From JAIPEI01 sp964443135 (GTDB lineage: Bacteria > Desulfobacterota > DSM-4660 > Desulfatiglandales > HGW-15): a stretch of DNA of 64,000 nucleotides. This document shows positions 17,147 to 26,085 of the stretch, one piece after another (position 1 is the first letter of the stretch; the number at the start of each line of letters is the position of its first letter). A program made the position numbers and the translations under genes. The notes under the pieces were generated by a model. The model saw only the letters and a list, made by a program, of their open reading frames with translations. It was not told the DNA's origin and did no database searches. The DNA is taken from positions 18,203-82,202 of the forward strand of contig CAYUBQ010000013.1 in the NCBI GenBank assembly GCA_964443135.1, read 5' to 3'.

Positions 17147-17608
17147 ATGTGGACGGTCAAAGAGATCATGACCCGGGACCCGATCACCGTCGGCCCGGAC
17201 ACCCCCGTCACCGAGGCGGCCAAGCTGCTCCTGGACCGGCGGATCAACGGGCTTCCCGTGGTGGATTCCGAGGGGAAGCTCACGGGCATCATCTGCCAGA
17301 GCGATCTGGTGACCCAGCAGAAGAAGTTTCCCATACCCACCCTGTTCACCCTGCTGGACGGGCTGATCCCGCTTCAATCCACCAAGAGCCTGGACCGGGA
17401 GGTCAAGAAGATCACGGCCACCACGGTGAGGGAGGCCATGACCCCCGATCCGGTGACGGTCGCCCCCGACATGACCATCGACGAGGTGGCCACCCTCATG
17501 GTGGACCGGAAGTTCCACACCCTCCCCGTGGTGGAGGGCGGGCTCCTGGTGGGGGTCATCGGGAAGGAGGACGTGCTGAAGACCCTGATGAAGAAGGACG
17601 AGGCATGA
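17147..17608 (+). CDS. tandem CBS-domain protein
   Basis: 153 residues made of two CBS domains (about 1-55 and 94-150), each with the typical VxEIMTxDPxTVxPDTxVxEAAxLL start and GLPVVD / TLPVVE strand. CBS pairs (Bateman modules) bind adenosyl ligands such as AMP or ATP. The roughly 40-residue linker, rich in Thr/Leu, is a known variant in stand-alone bacterial CBS proteins. There is no fused effector domain, so the partner is unknown. GGGAGGAAG lies upstream of the ATG. It converges with livF, leaving 29 nt without a clear terminator. Confidence 0.88.
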   Translation: MWTVKEIMTRDPITVGPDTPVTEAAKLLLDRRINGLPVVDSEGKLTGIICQSDLVTQQKKFPIPTLFTLLDGLIPLQSTKSLDREVKKITATTVREAMTPDPVTVAPDMTIDEVATLMVDRKFHTLPVVEGGLLVGVIGKEDVLKTLMKKDEA

Positions 17609-17637
17609 TCGGAGGTTCGGAGGGCGTCCGTGTGGGA

Positions 17638-18351
17638 TCACCCTCCCAGGTAGGCCTTTTTCACCTCGGGGTCCTCGAGGAGCTTCTGGGAGTCCCCCTG
17701 GAGCACCAGCTCGCCGCTCTCCAGCACGTAGCCCCGGCCGGCGAACTGGAGCGCCAGCCGGGCGTTTTGCTCCACCAGGAGAATGGTGGTGCCCTCGTCG
17801 TTGATCCCCTTGAGCGCATCGAACACGCTCAGCATGAGAAGGGGCGCCAGCCCCATGGACGGCTCGTCCAGGATCATGAACTGCCGCCCGCTCATGAAGG
17901 CCCGGCCGATGGCGAGCATCTGCTGCTCCCCCCCGCTCAGGGTGCCGGCCTTCTGGGTTGACCTCTCCAGCAGCCTCTCGAAGATGGAGAAAACCTGCTC
18001 GATGTCCCGTTCGATCTGCTCCTTGTCCCGGCGCGCGAAGGTGGCGAGCTGCAGGTTCTCCAGCACCGTCAGGTTTCCGAACAGCCGCCTCCCCTCGGGC
18101 ACGTGGCTGAGCCCGAGCTGGCTCACCACCTTGTCGGCCGGATACTTCAGGAGATCCTCTCCCCGGAAGGTCATCCGCGTTCCCTTCTCCACGGGGATGA
18201 GTCGTGAGATCGCCCGGAGCGTGGTGCTCTTGCCGGCGCCGTTCGCGCCGATGATGGTCACGATCTCGCCTTCGTCGATGTCGAAGCCGATGCCGTGCAG
18301 GGCCTTGATCCGGCCGTAGGACACGTGAAGGTTTTCCACCGAGAGCAGCAT
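17638..18351 (-). CDS. livF: branched-chain amino acid ABC importer, ATPase LivF
   Basis: 237 residues. Walker A GANGAGKST, signature TLSGGEQQMLAIGRA and Walker B FMILDEPSMGL are all intact, and length and motifs fit LivF. It is the last gene of a livK-H-M-G-F operon on the minus strand; its first base is the last base of livG. It powers uptake of leucine, isoleucine, valine or related amides and organic acids through LivHM. The exact substrate depends on LivK. Confidence 0.93.
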   Translation of the reverse strand: MLLSVENLHVSYGRIKALHGIGFDIDEGEIVTIIGANGAGKSTTLRAISRLIPVEKGTRMTFRGEDLLKYPADKVVSQLGLSHVPEGRRLFGNLTVLENLQLATFARRDKEQIERDIEQVFSIFERLLERSTQKAGTLSGGEQQMLAIGRAFMSGRQFMILDEPSMGLAPLLMLSVFDALKGINDEGTTILLVEQNARLALQFAGRGYVLESGELVLQGDSQKLLEDPEVKKAYLGG

Positions 18352-19121
18352 TATTCCACGGTCTCCTTTCCCAGGTAGGCCTCGATGACCTTGGGGTTGT
18401 TCTGGATCTCCTCCGGCGTCCCCTCGGCGATGACCTCTCCGAACACCAGGGTCTGAATCCTCTGGCAGAGCTCCATGACCACCTTGAGCCGGTGCTCGAT
18501 AAGGAAGATGGCGAGACCGATCTCGTCCTGCACCTGGCGGATGATGACCATCATCTGCTTGAGCTCTTCGGGGTTCATGCCGGCCGTGGGCTCGTCCAGG
18601 AACAGGACTTTGGGCTCGGTGGCCAGGGCCCGGGCCATCTCCACCCGTCGCTGGGCCCCGTAAGGCAGGTTGAGGACGTTCTGGTCCGCTACCTGGTCCA
18701 CCCGCATCATTCGGAGGAGGTCCATGGCCTTCCGCTCGATCTCCTCCTCCTCTCGATGCCTGGGGCCGGTTCCGAAGAAGGCTCCCAGGAAACCGTACTG
18801 GACCTTGGAGTAGCGGGCCATCTTCACGTGCTCCAGCACGCTCATGTGCCTCCAGAGCTGGAGGTTCTGAAAGGTCCTGCCCAGACCCCGGGCCGCGATC
18901 TCGTGGGGGAAGAGCCCGAGAAGGCTCTCACCGGCCAGCCGGACGTCTCCCTCGGTGGGGCGGTGGATCCCCGTCATGAGATTGAAGATGGTCGTCTTCC
19001 CGGCGCCGTTGGGGCCGATGAGCCCCCGGACCTCGCCGGACTCGATGGACAGGTTGTAGTTGTGAACGGCACGCAGCCCACCGAAGAAGTGGGTCATCTC
19101 GTTGACCTCGAGCAGCGGCAT
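18351..19121 (-). CDS. livG: branched-chain amino acid ABC importer, ATPase LivG
   Basis: 256 residues with Walker A GPNGAGKTT, the LivG-type signature LPYGAQRRVEMARAL (YGAQ in place of SGGQ) and Walker B VLFLDEPTAGMNP. I prefer the ATG at 19121, one base after the livM stop with AGGTG just upstream, over the GTG at 19133 that overlaps livM. Partner of LivF beneath the LivHM permease. Confidence 0.93.
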   Translation of the reverse strand: MPLLEVNEMTHFFGGLRAVHNYNLSIESGEVRGLIGPNGAGKTTIFNLMTGIHRPTEGDVRLAGESLLGLFPHEIAARGLGRTFQNLQLWRHMSVLEHVKMARYSKVQYGFLGAFFGTGPRHREEEEIERKAMDLLRMMRVDQVADQNVLNLPYGAQRRVEMARALATEPKVLFLDEPTAGMNPEELKQMMVIIRQVQDEIGLAIFLIEHRLKVVMELCQRIQTLVFGEVIAEGTPEEIQNNPKVIEAYLGKETVE

Positions 19122-19122
19122 G

Positions 19123-20436
19123 CTACACCTCACGTTGCGGGTTCTGTCTGGGGCTCAGGATCTTGCGCACGTTGAACTCCCGAAAAGCGATCAACCCCGT
19201 GGGCCGGAAGATCATCACCAGGATGAGCAGGAGCGGGATGATGATCCACTTGAAGATCTCCAGGGGCCGCAGGGCCTCGCTGAGCACGCTGAGGGTCACC
19301 GCCCCCACCACGGATCCGACGATGGAGTTCAAGCCGCCGAAGTAGACCATGGCCAGGACCTCGGCGAGCTTCTGGATGCCGAAGGTGGCCGGGTTGACGT
19401 AGCGGAGTACGTGGGCGAACAGCCCGCCCGCCACGCCGGCCCAGAAGGCGGCGAACATGAAGTTGACCATCTTGGTCCGGCGGGTGTTCACGGTCATGGC
19501 CTCGGCCGCCTCCTCGTCGTCGCGGACGGCGTTGACCGCCTTGCCGCCCAGGGTGGACTCCACGTAGTTGTTGATCATCCAGAGGGCCACCACCGCCCAG
19601 ATGAAGACGGTCGGCAGGCCGGCCCAGTCGGGCTGGCTGCCGAGGCCCCTCGGGCCCCCCACGATCTCCAGGTTCTCGATCAGGCTCTTCACGATGAACA
19701 TGAAGGCCAGGGAGATGATGGCCAGGTAGTCCCCCCGGGTGCGAAACGAGGGAATGGCGATGACCAGGGCCCCCAGCGATGCGACCAGGCCCCCGGCGAT
19801 CAGGCCCACGGGAAACAGGAACGGCCCGAGCCAGGCGGGGAGGAGGGGGGCGCCGAAGATCTTGTCGTCCACGAAGAAGAGCAGGCTGAACACCGACGCA
19901 CCGTAAGCTCCCAGGGCCATGAACCCCGGGTGGGAGCAGGAGAACTCGCCCTGGTAGCCGTTGATCAGGTTCAGGCTCATGGTGACGATCACGGCGATCA
20001 GGGTGAGCTTGAGCGTCAGGACCCGGTAAGCGCTGATGTCCGACCAGATGTGGAGCGTCAGAAAGAGCAGCCCCAGGTGGACGATGACGGTGACCAGGAT
20101 GGGCATCCGCATGAGCGCTTCGGCTGCGCGGTTGGCGGGCGCCCCCGCCAGCTTCGTCACCACCGCGATGGGGAGGGCGAAGATCAGGAAGACGTAGGCT
20201 GCGGCGGACGGGATCAGGTGGGGCTTGCTGAGCGCGATCACGCAGCCGAACAGCATGGGGACCTTGGGCAGGCCCAGGAGCGTGGCCAGCGGCGTCCCCC
20301 AGACTCGCTCGAGGATCACGGCGAGCAGGGCCCCCAGAAGCCAGGCCAGTATGGGCGCCCCGAAAAAGAACCTGCCGAGCCTGGCGAACACGCCCGCGAA
20401 GCCTTGATCGGGCCCGGTGCCGGTGGGTGGTGCCAT
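19123..20436 (-). CDS. livM: branched-chain amino acid ABC importer, permease LivM
   Basis: 437 residues, many hydrophobic segments. The LivM hallmark region reads NLINGYQGEFSCSHPGFMALGAYGAS, here split: NLINGYQGEFS then GFMALGAYGA, followed by AIPSFRTRGDYLAIISLAF and an EAA-type loop around AVRDDEEAAEAMTVNTRRTK. The first roughly 120 residues add extra membrane segments before the usual LivM start, making it longer than E. coli LivM. GAGGA lies seven bases before the ATG. The 78-nt gap to livH contains a GC hairpin at 20467-20489. Confidence 0.93.
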   Translation of the reverse strand: MAPPTGTGPDQGFAGVFARLGRFFFGAPILAWLLGALLAVILERVWGTPLATLLGLPKVPMLFGCVIALSKPHLIPSAAAYVFLIFALPIAVVTKLAGAPANRAAEALMRMPILVTVIVHLGLLFLTLHIWSDISAYRVLTLKLTLIAVIVTMSLNLINGYQGEFSCSHPGFMALGAYGASVFSLLFFVDDKIFGAPLLPAWLGPFLFPVGLIAGGLVASLGALVIAIPSFRTRGDYLAIISLAFMFIVKSLIENLEIVGGPRGLGSQPDWAGLPTVFIWAVVALWMINNYVESTLGGKAVNAVRDDEEAAEAMTVNTRRTKMVNFMFAAFWAGVAGGLFAHVLRYVNPATFGIQKLAEVLAMVYFGGLNSIVGSVVGAVTLSVLSEALRPLEIFKWIIIPLLLILVMIFRPTGLIAFREFNVRKILSPRQNPQREV

Positions 20437-20466
20437 AGTTTTCCTCGTCCTTGTCGATGTCGACTT

Positions 20467-20489
20467 GCGGCGCCCCTGCCGGGCGCCGC
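20467..20489 (-). other. intergenic hairpin between livH and livM
   Basis: A perfect 9-bp stem GCGGCGCCC / GGGCGCCGC with a 5-nt loop and no T tract. It probably modulates mRNA stability or partially attenuates expression downstream of livH. Confidence 0.45.
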
Positions 20490-20514
20490 GGTTCGCTGCG
20501 TAAACCTCTGCCTG

Positions 20515-21438
20515 CTACAGGCGTAGCTTGGCGCTGTAGGGCTCGCCGAAGAACCCGTGGGGCCGGAAGACGAGAATGAGCAGAATGATCGAGTAGGCGA
20601 TCAGATCCCGAAGCGTCGAGGGGAACACCATGGCCACGAAGATCTCGATGAACCCCATGAGGAAACCGGCGAGGGTGGCGCCCATGATGGATCCTCTTCC
20701 TCCGAGAATCGCGGCCACAAAGGCCTTCCACCCGAAGACAATGCCCATGTAGGGGTCCAGTACCGGGTAGGCCACGCCGAAAAGGATCCCGGCCACGGCT
20801 GCGAGGGCCGAGCCGATGGCGAAGGTCATGCCTGCGATCTTGTTGATGGAGACCCCCATGAGGGGCACCACCACGTAGTCGAAGGCCATGGCCCGCATGG
20901 CCATACCCCACCGGGTGCGCTTGATGAACTGGTGGAGGGCGAGCATCAGCCCCACGGACACCACCACGATCATGATCTTCTTGTTGGTGACGAAGACCCC
21001 CCCGAGGTTGTAGGTGTGTCCCTCGATCAGGTAGGGAAAGCGGACCCGCTGCGCCCCCATGAGGGCCAGGTTGCTGGTCTCGAGAATGATGCCGATCATC
21101 AGGCCGGTGATCGCCGCCGAGGCGCGCGGCGCCCCGCGGAGCGGCCGGTAGCCGACACGCTCCACGATCATGCCGAGGAAGGAGGTGAGGAACATGGAGA
21201 TGATGATGGTCAGCACCAGGATCAGCCAGCCCGGCATCGAGATCGCCCCCCAGGAGGCCAGTGCCACCAGGCCCGTGGCCACGCCGAACCCGATGTAGGC
21301 CCCGGCCATGAAGATGTCGCCGTGGGCGAAGTTGAACAGCATCAGGATGCTGTAGACCATGGAGTAGCCCAGGGCGATCAGGGCGTAGAAGCTCCCCCAC
21401 TGCAAGGCGTTGACCAGGTTTTGCAGGAAAAATTGCAT
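20515..21438 (-). CDS. livH: branched-chain amino acid ABC importer, permease LivH
   Basis: 307 residues. Typical LivH start MQFFLQNLVNALQWGSFYALIALGYSMVY, in two parts: LQNLVNALQWG and ALIALGYSMVY, followed by INFAHGD-like LFNFAHGDIFMAGAY. Toward the C-terminus, AFVAAILGGRGSIMGATLAG is the EAA-like loop that contacts LivG/LivF. I start at the ATG at 21438 because AAGGAG lies nine bases upstream; the longer reading adds 20 charged residues. A 13-bp hairpin separates it from livK. Confidence 0.93.
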   Translation of the reverse strand: MQFFLQNLVNALQWGSFYALIALGYSMVYSILMLFNFAHGDIFMAGAYIGFGVATGLVALASWGAISMPGWLILVLTIIISMFLTSFLGMIVERVGYRPLRGAPRASAAITGLMIGIILETSNLALMGAQRVRFPYLIEGHTYNLGGVFVTNKKIMIVVVSVGLMLALHQFIKRTRWGMAMRAMAFDYVVVPLMGVSINKIAGMTFAIGSALAAVAGILFGVAYPVLDPYMGIVFGWKAFVAAILGGRGSIMGATLAGFLMGFIEIFVAMVFPSTLRDLIAYSIILLILVFRPHGFFGEPYSAKLRL

Positions 21439-21499
21439 CAGGGCGACTCCTTGTGCGTTCCGCCTGAATCGAGCGACCGTCGTCCCGTTCAGGTTCACG

Positions 21500-21533
21500 A
21501 AGGCGGGCCGGGGATGATGTCCCGGCCCGCCTT
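21500..21533 (-). terminator. attenuating hairpin between livK and livH
   Basis: A perfect 13-bp stem, 21500-21512 with 21521-21533, and an 8-nt loop lie 50 nt after the livK stop. On the minus strand no T run follows, so it is more likely a processing/attenuation hairpin that lets livK mRNA exceed the permease mRNA than a full terminator. On the plus strand it is followed by TTTTC. Confidence 0.55.
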
Positions 21534-21582
21534 TTCATTCAGCAAGCCCCGGCTTCAAGGGGTTCGGGCGAGCCGAGATCGC

Positions 21583-22755
21583 CTAGGGGCACACGGACTT
21601 GTAGAACTCGAACTCTCCCTTGTCGCTGATGCGCACGATCACGGCACACTTGATCGGGTCGCCCTCCTCGGTGAAGGTCATCTTTCCGGTGATGCCGTCG
21701 AACTCCTGGACCTGGGCCATGGCGTCCCGAACGCACTGGCGGTCCTTCTCGATGTCGCCGGTCAGGTCGCCGCAGTCCTCGATGGCCCGCTGCACGATGT
21801 GGAGGGCGTCCCAGGTGAGGGCGGCCACGTCGTCGGGCACGTACCCGTACTTTTCCTCGTAGCGGTCGATAAAGGCCTTGGTGTCGCCCTTGGCCCCGGC
21901 CGAGGCGTAATGGGTGCTGAAGAAGAGCCCGTAGCAGTCCGGACCGCAGAGCTCCACGGTCTCGGCGGAGCCCCAGGAGTCGCTGCCCACGATGGGCTTG
22001 TCCCAACCCAGCTCGTGGGCCTGCTGCACGATCAGGGCCACCTCGTTGTAGTACTGGGGGGTGAACAGGACCTCGGCGCCCGACTGGAGGATCTTGGTCA
22101 GCTGGGAGCTGAAGTCGGCGTCCTTGGTGGTGAAGCTCTCGTAGGCCACCACCGATCCCTCACCGTGAATCTCCTCCCAGGCCTCCTTGAAGAACTCGGC
22201 GAGGCCCTTGGGATAGTCGCTCGCCACGTCGTAGAGCACGGCCGCCTTGGTGAACCCGAACTCGTTCGTGATGAAGTTGGCGACCACGGGACCCTGGAAC
22301 GGGTCGAGGAAGCAGCCGCGGAACACGAAGGGACGGTCCTTGGTGGTGTCCGGGTTCGTGGACCAGGGGCTGATCATGGGGGTCTCGTAGTTGTCCGCCA
22401 CCCCGCCGGCGGGGACGGCCTGCTTGGAGGACTGCGGCCCCACGATGACCAGGACCTCGTCCTCGGTGATCATCTTGGTGTTCGCCTTGACCGCGGACTC
22501 GGCCTTGGACTCGTTGTCCTCGATGACCAGCTCGACCGGCACCTTCTTGCCGCCGACGTCCAGGCCGCCGGCCGCCTTCACGTCCTCGAGCCACATCCGG
22601 GCGGCGTACTTGGAGCCCTCCCCCACCTTGGGGATGTCCCCGGTCATGGGGGCGTTGATCCCGATCTTGATCGCCTTGGACGCCGCCCACGCACCGGGCG
22701 TAACCAGCATCGCGATCGAAACGCAGATTGCCACACACCACAGAGCCTTCTTCAT
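21583..22755 (-). CDS. livK: branched-chain amino acid ABC importer, periplasmic binding protein LivK
   Basis: 390 residues with a signal peptide (MKKALWCVAICVSIAML to cleavage after AWAA, about residue 24). The mature part starts KAIKIGINAPMTGDIPKVGEG, here in two pieces KAIKIGINAPMTGD and IPKVGEG, matching periplasmic type-I ligand-binding proteins. IVGPQSSKQAVPAG and PMISPWSTNPDTT line the ligand cleft; the FVFRGCFLDPFQGP strand is typical. The start ATG at 22755 follows AAGGAGGAGGG. The first gene of the operon; MITE copy B sits in its leader. Ligand could be an aliphatic amino acid, amide or other acid. Confidence 0.92.
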   Translation of the reverse strand: MKKALWCVAICVSIAMLVTPGAWAASKAIKIGINAPMTGDIPKVGEGSKYAARMWLEDVKAAGGLDVGGKKVPVELVIEDNESKAESAVKANTKMITEDEVLVIVGPQSSKQAVPAGGVADNYETPMISPWSTNPDTTKDRPFVFRGCFLDPFQGPVVANFITNEFGFTKAAVLYDVASDYPKGLAEFFKEAWEEIHGEGSVVAYESFTTKDADFSSQLTKILQSGAEVLFTPQYYNEVALIVQQAHELGWDKPIVGSDSWGSAETVELCGPDCYGLFFSTHYASAGAKGDTKAFIDRYEEKYGYVPDDVAALTWDALHIVQRAIEDCGDLTGDIEKDRQCVRDAMAQVQEFDGITGKMTFTEEGDPIKCAVIVRISDKGEFEFYKSVCP

Positions 22756-22786
22756 CGCACCCTCCTCCTTTTCTGGTTCGTGAATG

Positions 22787-22891
22787 TTGATGGAGCCGCA
22801 AAAAGCCCGAATCCTCGAAATCTGCCCCTTGGATTTCAACAGGTTATATCGTCTCCAGCGGCGCGTGAGCGGGTTTTTGCGAATGCGTCAA
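22787..22891. repeat. MITE-like intergenic repeat, copy B (best preserved)
   Basis: A 105-bp element with terminal inverted repeats: the left end TTGATGGAGCCGCAAAAAG and the complement of the right end TTGACGCATTCGCAAAAAC agree at most positions. The core is about 90% identical to copy A. It lies in the livK leader region. The remainder of the 399-nt gap, 22892-23154, has no clear gene; a plus-strand frame around 23005-23160 vaguely resembles the C-terminus of a ParA ATPase, which I do not call. Confidence 0.75.
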
Positions 22892-23154
22892 TGTAGCCTG
22901 ACATCGTGACGGGAGACCGCTGGTGAGCTCCCCCGGGGTTCCCGGCGGTTCTGGCCTTTTAACACAGAACGGGCCCGATTTCAATCCCCAACGCGATCGG
23001 GGGGACGAAATTGGAGGGCAGGACAAGATTCGGGCACAATATGGGGAGGAGCTCCGCGCCGTCGTGCGGGCCGACATCGAGGTGCCCCTTTCCGCCCGGG
23101 TGACACGGTCGCGGCAACGGTTGAGAGAGCCGGTGGTCGAGTCGTGCCCCCGGG

Positions 23155-23658
23155 CTACCGCGCGCAGTCGGTGGGGTCGCCGCAGAGCTTGTCCAGGGCG
23201 TGTTTCAGGGCGGGGACCACCGTGGCGAGGTTCTCTCGGACCGCCCTGGGGCTGCCGGGGAGGTTGAGGATCAGGCAGCCGCCGCGGACGCCGGCCAGGG
23301 CCCTGGAGAGCATGGCGTGGGGGGTCTTGGCGAGGCCGGCCGCGCGCATGGCCTCGGCCATGCCGGGGATCTCGTAGTCGAGGACCTCGCTCGTCGCCTG
23401 GGGCGTGACGTCCCGGGGGGCGAGTCCGGTGCCGCCCGTTGTCACGATCAGGGTCAGCCCGTCCCGGTCGGCCCAGCGGACGAGCATTTCCCGGATCCGT
23501 TCCGGCTCGTCCGGGACCACCTCACGGCACACCACCACGCAGCCGGCCTCCTCGAGCATCTCACGGGCCGCGTCTCCGCTCTCGTCGGACCGCTCGCCCC
23601 GGGCCCCCCGGTCGCTGACGGTGAGAATTCCGACCCGGTAGGGCCTTCCGGTTTCCAT
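23155..23658 (-). CDS. MogA/MoaB-family molybdenum cofactor biosynthesis protein
   Basis: 167 residues of the MoCF_biosynth fold. Motifs TVSDRGARGERSDESGDA, VVPDE and IVTTGGTGLAPRDVTPQAT match the adenylyltransferase that activates molybdopterin by forming MPT-AMP before metal insertion. MogA and MoaB are not distinguishable with confidence here. GGAGG lies ahead of the ATG at 23658. It is transcribed after the EF-G-like gene but is separated from it by a terminator. A Mo/W enzyme gene lies at the far right of the window, so the cofactor is used by this organism. Confidence 0.88.
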   Translation of the reverse strand: METGRPYRVGILTVSDRGARGERSDESGDAAREMLEEAGCVVVCREVVPDEPERIREMLVRWADRDGLTLIVTTGGTGLAPRDVTPQATSEVLDYEIPGMAEAMRAAGLAKTPHAMLSRALAGVRGGCLILNLPGSPRAVRENLATVVPALKHALDKLCGDPTDCAR

Positions 23659-23683
23659 CGCTGGACCTCCTTCCGCATCCACG

Positions 23684-23717
23684 AAAAAAGCCCGGCTGCG
23701 CAGCGGCGCAGCCGGGC
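23684..23717 (-). terminator. intrinsic terminator after the EF-G-like gene
   Basis: On the minus strand a perfect 12-bp stem (23717-23706 with 23701-23690) and a 4-nt loop are followed by six T. It lies 44 nt beyond the fusA2-type stop and ahead of the MogA/MoaB gene. Confidence 0.9.
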
Positions 23718-23761
23718 CTCGAGGCCTTGGAAAGGGCGGTTCGAGGCCGCCCGGCGGGCCG

Positions 23762-25837
23762 CTACTCCTCTTCCCTGGTCTCGGCAATCACCTTTTCCGC
23801 GAGCTGAGACGGGAGCTCCTCGTAGTGGCTGAGCTCCATGGTGAAGGAGCCTCGGCCGCCCGTCATCTGGTTCAGGTCCAGGGCGTACCGGGTGACCTCG
23901 GCCATGGGGGCCTGGGCCTTGATCACCTGGTATTTCCCCTGACCCTCCATGCCGAGCACCCGTCCTCTCCGGCCGGTCAGGTCGCCCATGACGTCGCCCA
24001 TGGACTCCTCGGGGACGACGATGTCCAGCTTCATGATCGGCTCCAGAAGGACCGGGTTGGCATCCTGGACGCCCTTTTTGAAGCACATGCTGGCGGCGAT
24101 CTTGAACGCCATTTCGGAGGAGTCCACGTCGTGGCTCTTCCCGTCGTAGAAACGGACCTTCACGTCCACCACGGGATACCCGGCCACGACGCCGCTCGAC
24201 AGGGTCTCCTGGATTCCCTTTTCCACGGCCGGGACGAAGTTCCGGGGAACGTTCATGCCCACCAGGGCCTCCTCGAACTCGAACCCGGAGCCCCGTTCCC
24301 GCGGCGCCACGTCGAAGTGCACCTCGGCGAACTGGCCCCGGCCGCCCGTCTGCTTCTTGTGGCGATAGACGACGCCCTGCACGGCCTTCTTGATGGTCTC
24401 GAGATACGGCACCCGGACCGGCTTCAGCTCCACGCCCACACCGAACTTGCGCTGGAGCTTCTCGATGGTGGCCTCCAGGTGGATCTGCCCGGTCCCGGAA
24501 AGGATGATCTCGGAGGCGGTTCCCCGGTCCAGGCGGAGGGTGGGGTCTTCCTCCCGCACCCGTGTGAGCGAGCTGAACAGCTTGTCCTCGGTTCCCTGCT
24601 CCTTGGCCTCCACCGCATAGGAGAGCACGCTCGGGAGGGGCTCCAGGCTCGGGTAGACGATGGGGGCCTTCTCGTCGCACAGGGTGTCGCCCGTGGCCGT
24701 TTCCTTGAGCTTGGCGAACGCCACGATGTCTCCGGTCACGGCCTCTTCTGCGGGCTTCTGCTTTTTTCCCTCCAGGAGCAGGATGCTCCCGAACTTTTCC
24801 TTGGCTTCCCTGTTGGGGTTGTACAGGGTGGAACCCTGGGTCAGCGTCCCCGACAGGATGCGGAGGACCGTCAGCTTGCCGGCGAAGGGGTCGGCCACGG
24901 TCTTGAAGACGATCCCCGAGAAGGGGGCGTCGGGGGAGGACTCCCGCTCGATCTCCTCGTCGGTCCCCGGCTTCGTCCCCTTGAACGGACCGCGCTCGAG
25001 GGGGCTCGGCATGGCCTGGGTGATCAGGTTCAGGACCTGGTCCACCCCCATGTTGAGCACGGCCGATCCGCACAGGATGGGGATGACGGAGCCGTTCTTG
25101 ATGCCCTGGATGAAGGTCTCCTCGATCTCCTGAGACGAGATTTCCTCCCCTTCCAGGTACTTCTCCATGAGCTCGTCGTTGGCCTCGACGATGTTCTCGA
25201 CGACCTTCTCTCGAAGCTCCTCGATGGCGTCGGTCATGTCACCGGGGGGATCCTCCTCCGTGACCTTACCGGAGCCGTCCTTGTCGTAAACGTAGGCCTT
25301 CATGCGGATCAGGTCCACCACGCCGCGGAAATCCTCCTCGGCGCCGATGGGAAGGAACACCGGGGTGGCGCTTTTCTCGAAGCTCGCGTTGATCTGCTCC
25401 ACCACCCCGTCGAAGTCCGCCCGTTCCCGGTCCATCCGGTTGATGAAGATCATGCGCGGCAGGTCCTCATCGTCGGCGAACCCCCAGACCTTCTCCGTGC
25501 CCACCTTGACGCCCGCCGTGGCGTCGATGACGACCACGGCGCCGTCCGCCGCCTTCAGGGAAAACTTGGTGTCGGTGAGGAAGTTGTCGTCCCCCGGGGT
25601 GTCGATGATGTTGACGATCTGCTTTTTCCACGTGCAGTGGTGGAAGGCCGTGCTCAGGGTGATCTTTCGCTTGATCTCCTCCGGTTCGAAGTCCAAGTTG
25701 GAAGAACCGTCGTCCACCTTGCCGAGGCGGGTCGTGGCCTTTCCGTTCAACAGCATGGCCTCGGCCAGGGAGGTCTTGCCGCATCCCACATGGCCCACCA
25801 AACCGATGTTCCTCAACTGCTCGCTTTTTCTTTCCAT
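23762..25837 (-). CDS. elongation factor G-like GTPase (EF-G2 type)
   Basis: 691 residues with all EF-G domains in order. G1 is GHVGCGKT at 15-22, G2 RKITL, G3 DTPGD and G4 NRMD (NKxD in canonical EF-G). The C-terminal part has GRGQFAEVHFD and the domain V ending GRRGRVLGME. GxCGKTS-type P-loop and the divergent switch I place it in the fusA2 clade often annotated EF-G-like, whose roles range from ribosome recycling to unknown. The start ATG at 25837 follows GAGAGGGAT; an in-frame ATG 165 nt upstream adds an unlikely segment. It is divergent from xerC. Confidence 0.9.
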   Translation of the reverse strand: MERKSEQLRNIGLVGHVGCGKTSLAEAMLLNGKATTRLGKVDDGSSNLDFEPEEIKRKITLSTAFHHCTWKKQIVNIIDTPGDDNFLTDTKFSLKAADGAVVVIDATAGVKVGTEKVWGFADDEDLPRMIFINRMDRERADFDGVVEQINASFEKSATPVFLPIGAEEDFRGVVDLIRMKAYVYDKDGSGKVTEEDPPGDMTDAIEELREKVVENIVEANDELMEKYLEGEEISSQEIEETFIQGIKNGSVIPILCGSAVLNMGVDQVLNLITQAMPSPLERGPFKGTKPGTDEEIERESSPDAPFSGIVFKTVADPFAGKLTVLRILSGTLTQGSTLYNPNREAKEKFGSILLLEGKKQKPAEEAVTGDIVAFAKLKETATGDTLCDEKAPIVYPSLEPLPSVLSYAVEAKEQGTEDKLFSSLTRVREEDPTLRLDRGTASEIILSGTGQIHLEATIEKLQRKFGVGVELKPVRVPYLETIKKAVQGVVYRHKKQTGGRGQFAEVHFDVAPRERGSGFEFEEALVGMNVPRNFVPAVEKGIQETLSSGVVAGYPVVDVKVRFYDGKSHDVDSSEMAFKIAASMCFKKGVQDANPVLLEPIMKLDIVVPEESMGDVMGDLTGRRGRVLGMEGQGKYQVIKAQAPMAEVTRYALDLNQMTGGRGSFTMELSHYEELPSQLAEKVIAETREEE

Positions 25838-25976
25838 GCCGGATCCCTCTCCATGTGATTTTCCGACCCCCTCGAAGCGGGTTCGCGCCCGCCGGGCACG
25901 GGATGTCGCCAAAGCCAAAATACCTAGCGCAACTGGGAAATGGAAGTCAAGACCGGAAGTTGTTTGCCCCATTTTT

Positions 25977-26077
25977 CGACGGATTCGCAAGAATCCGCTC
26001 ATCCGCCGCTGGATACGGCGTAACCCATTGACATCATGAGGGGGGTCTCAGCACTTCCCGCATTTTACGGCTCCATC
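25977..26077. repeat. MITE-like intergenic repeat, copy C (inverted, diverged)
   Basis: In opposite orientation to copies A and B. Starts CGACGGATTCGCAAGAATC, continues CCGCTCATCCGCCGCTGGA, keeps TAACCCATTGACATC and ends TTTTACGGCTCCATC, each matching the complement of copy B. It occupies much of the 309-nt gap between the divergent EF-G-like and xerC genes, whose 5' parts also hold the xerC promoter. Confidence 0.6.
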
Positions 26078-26085
26078 TTTTTTCA

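Noticed and set aside
22985..23165. Plus-strand frame resembling a ParA C-terminus next to the MogA/MoaB gene
   Set aside because: Similarity is only to loosely conserved residues such as PVVE; no Walker motifs, no start, and it runs into the antisense of the neighbouring gene.
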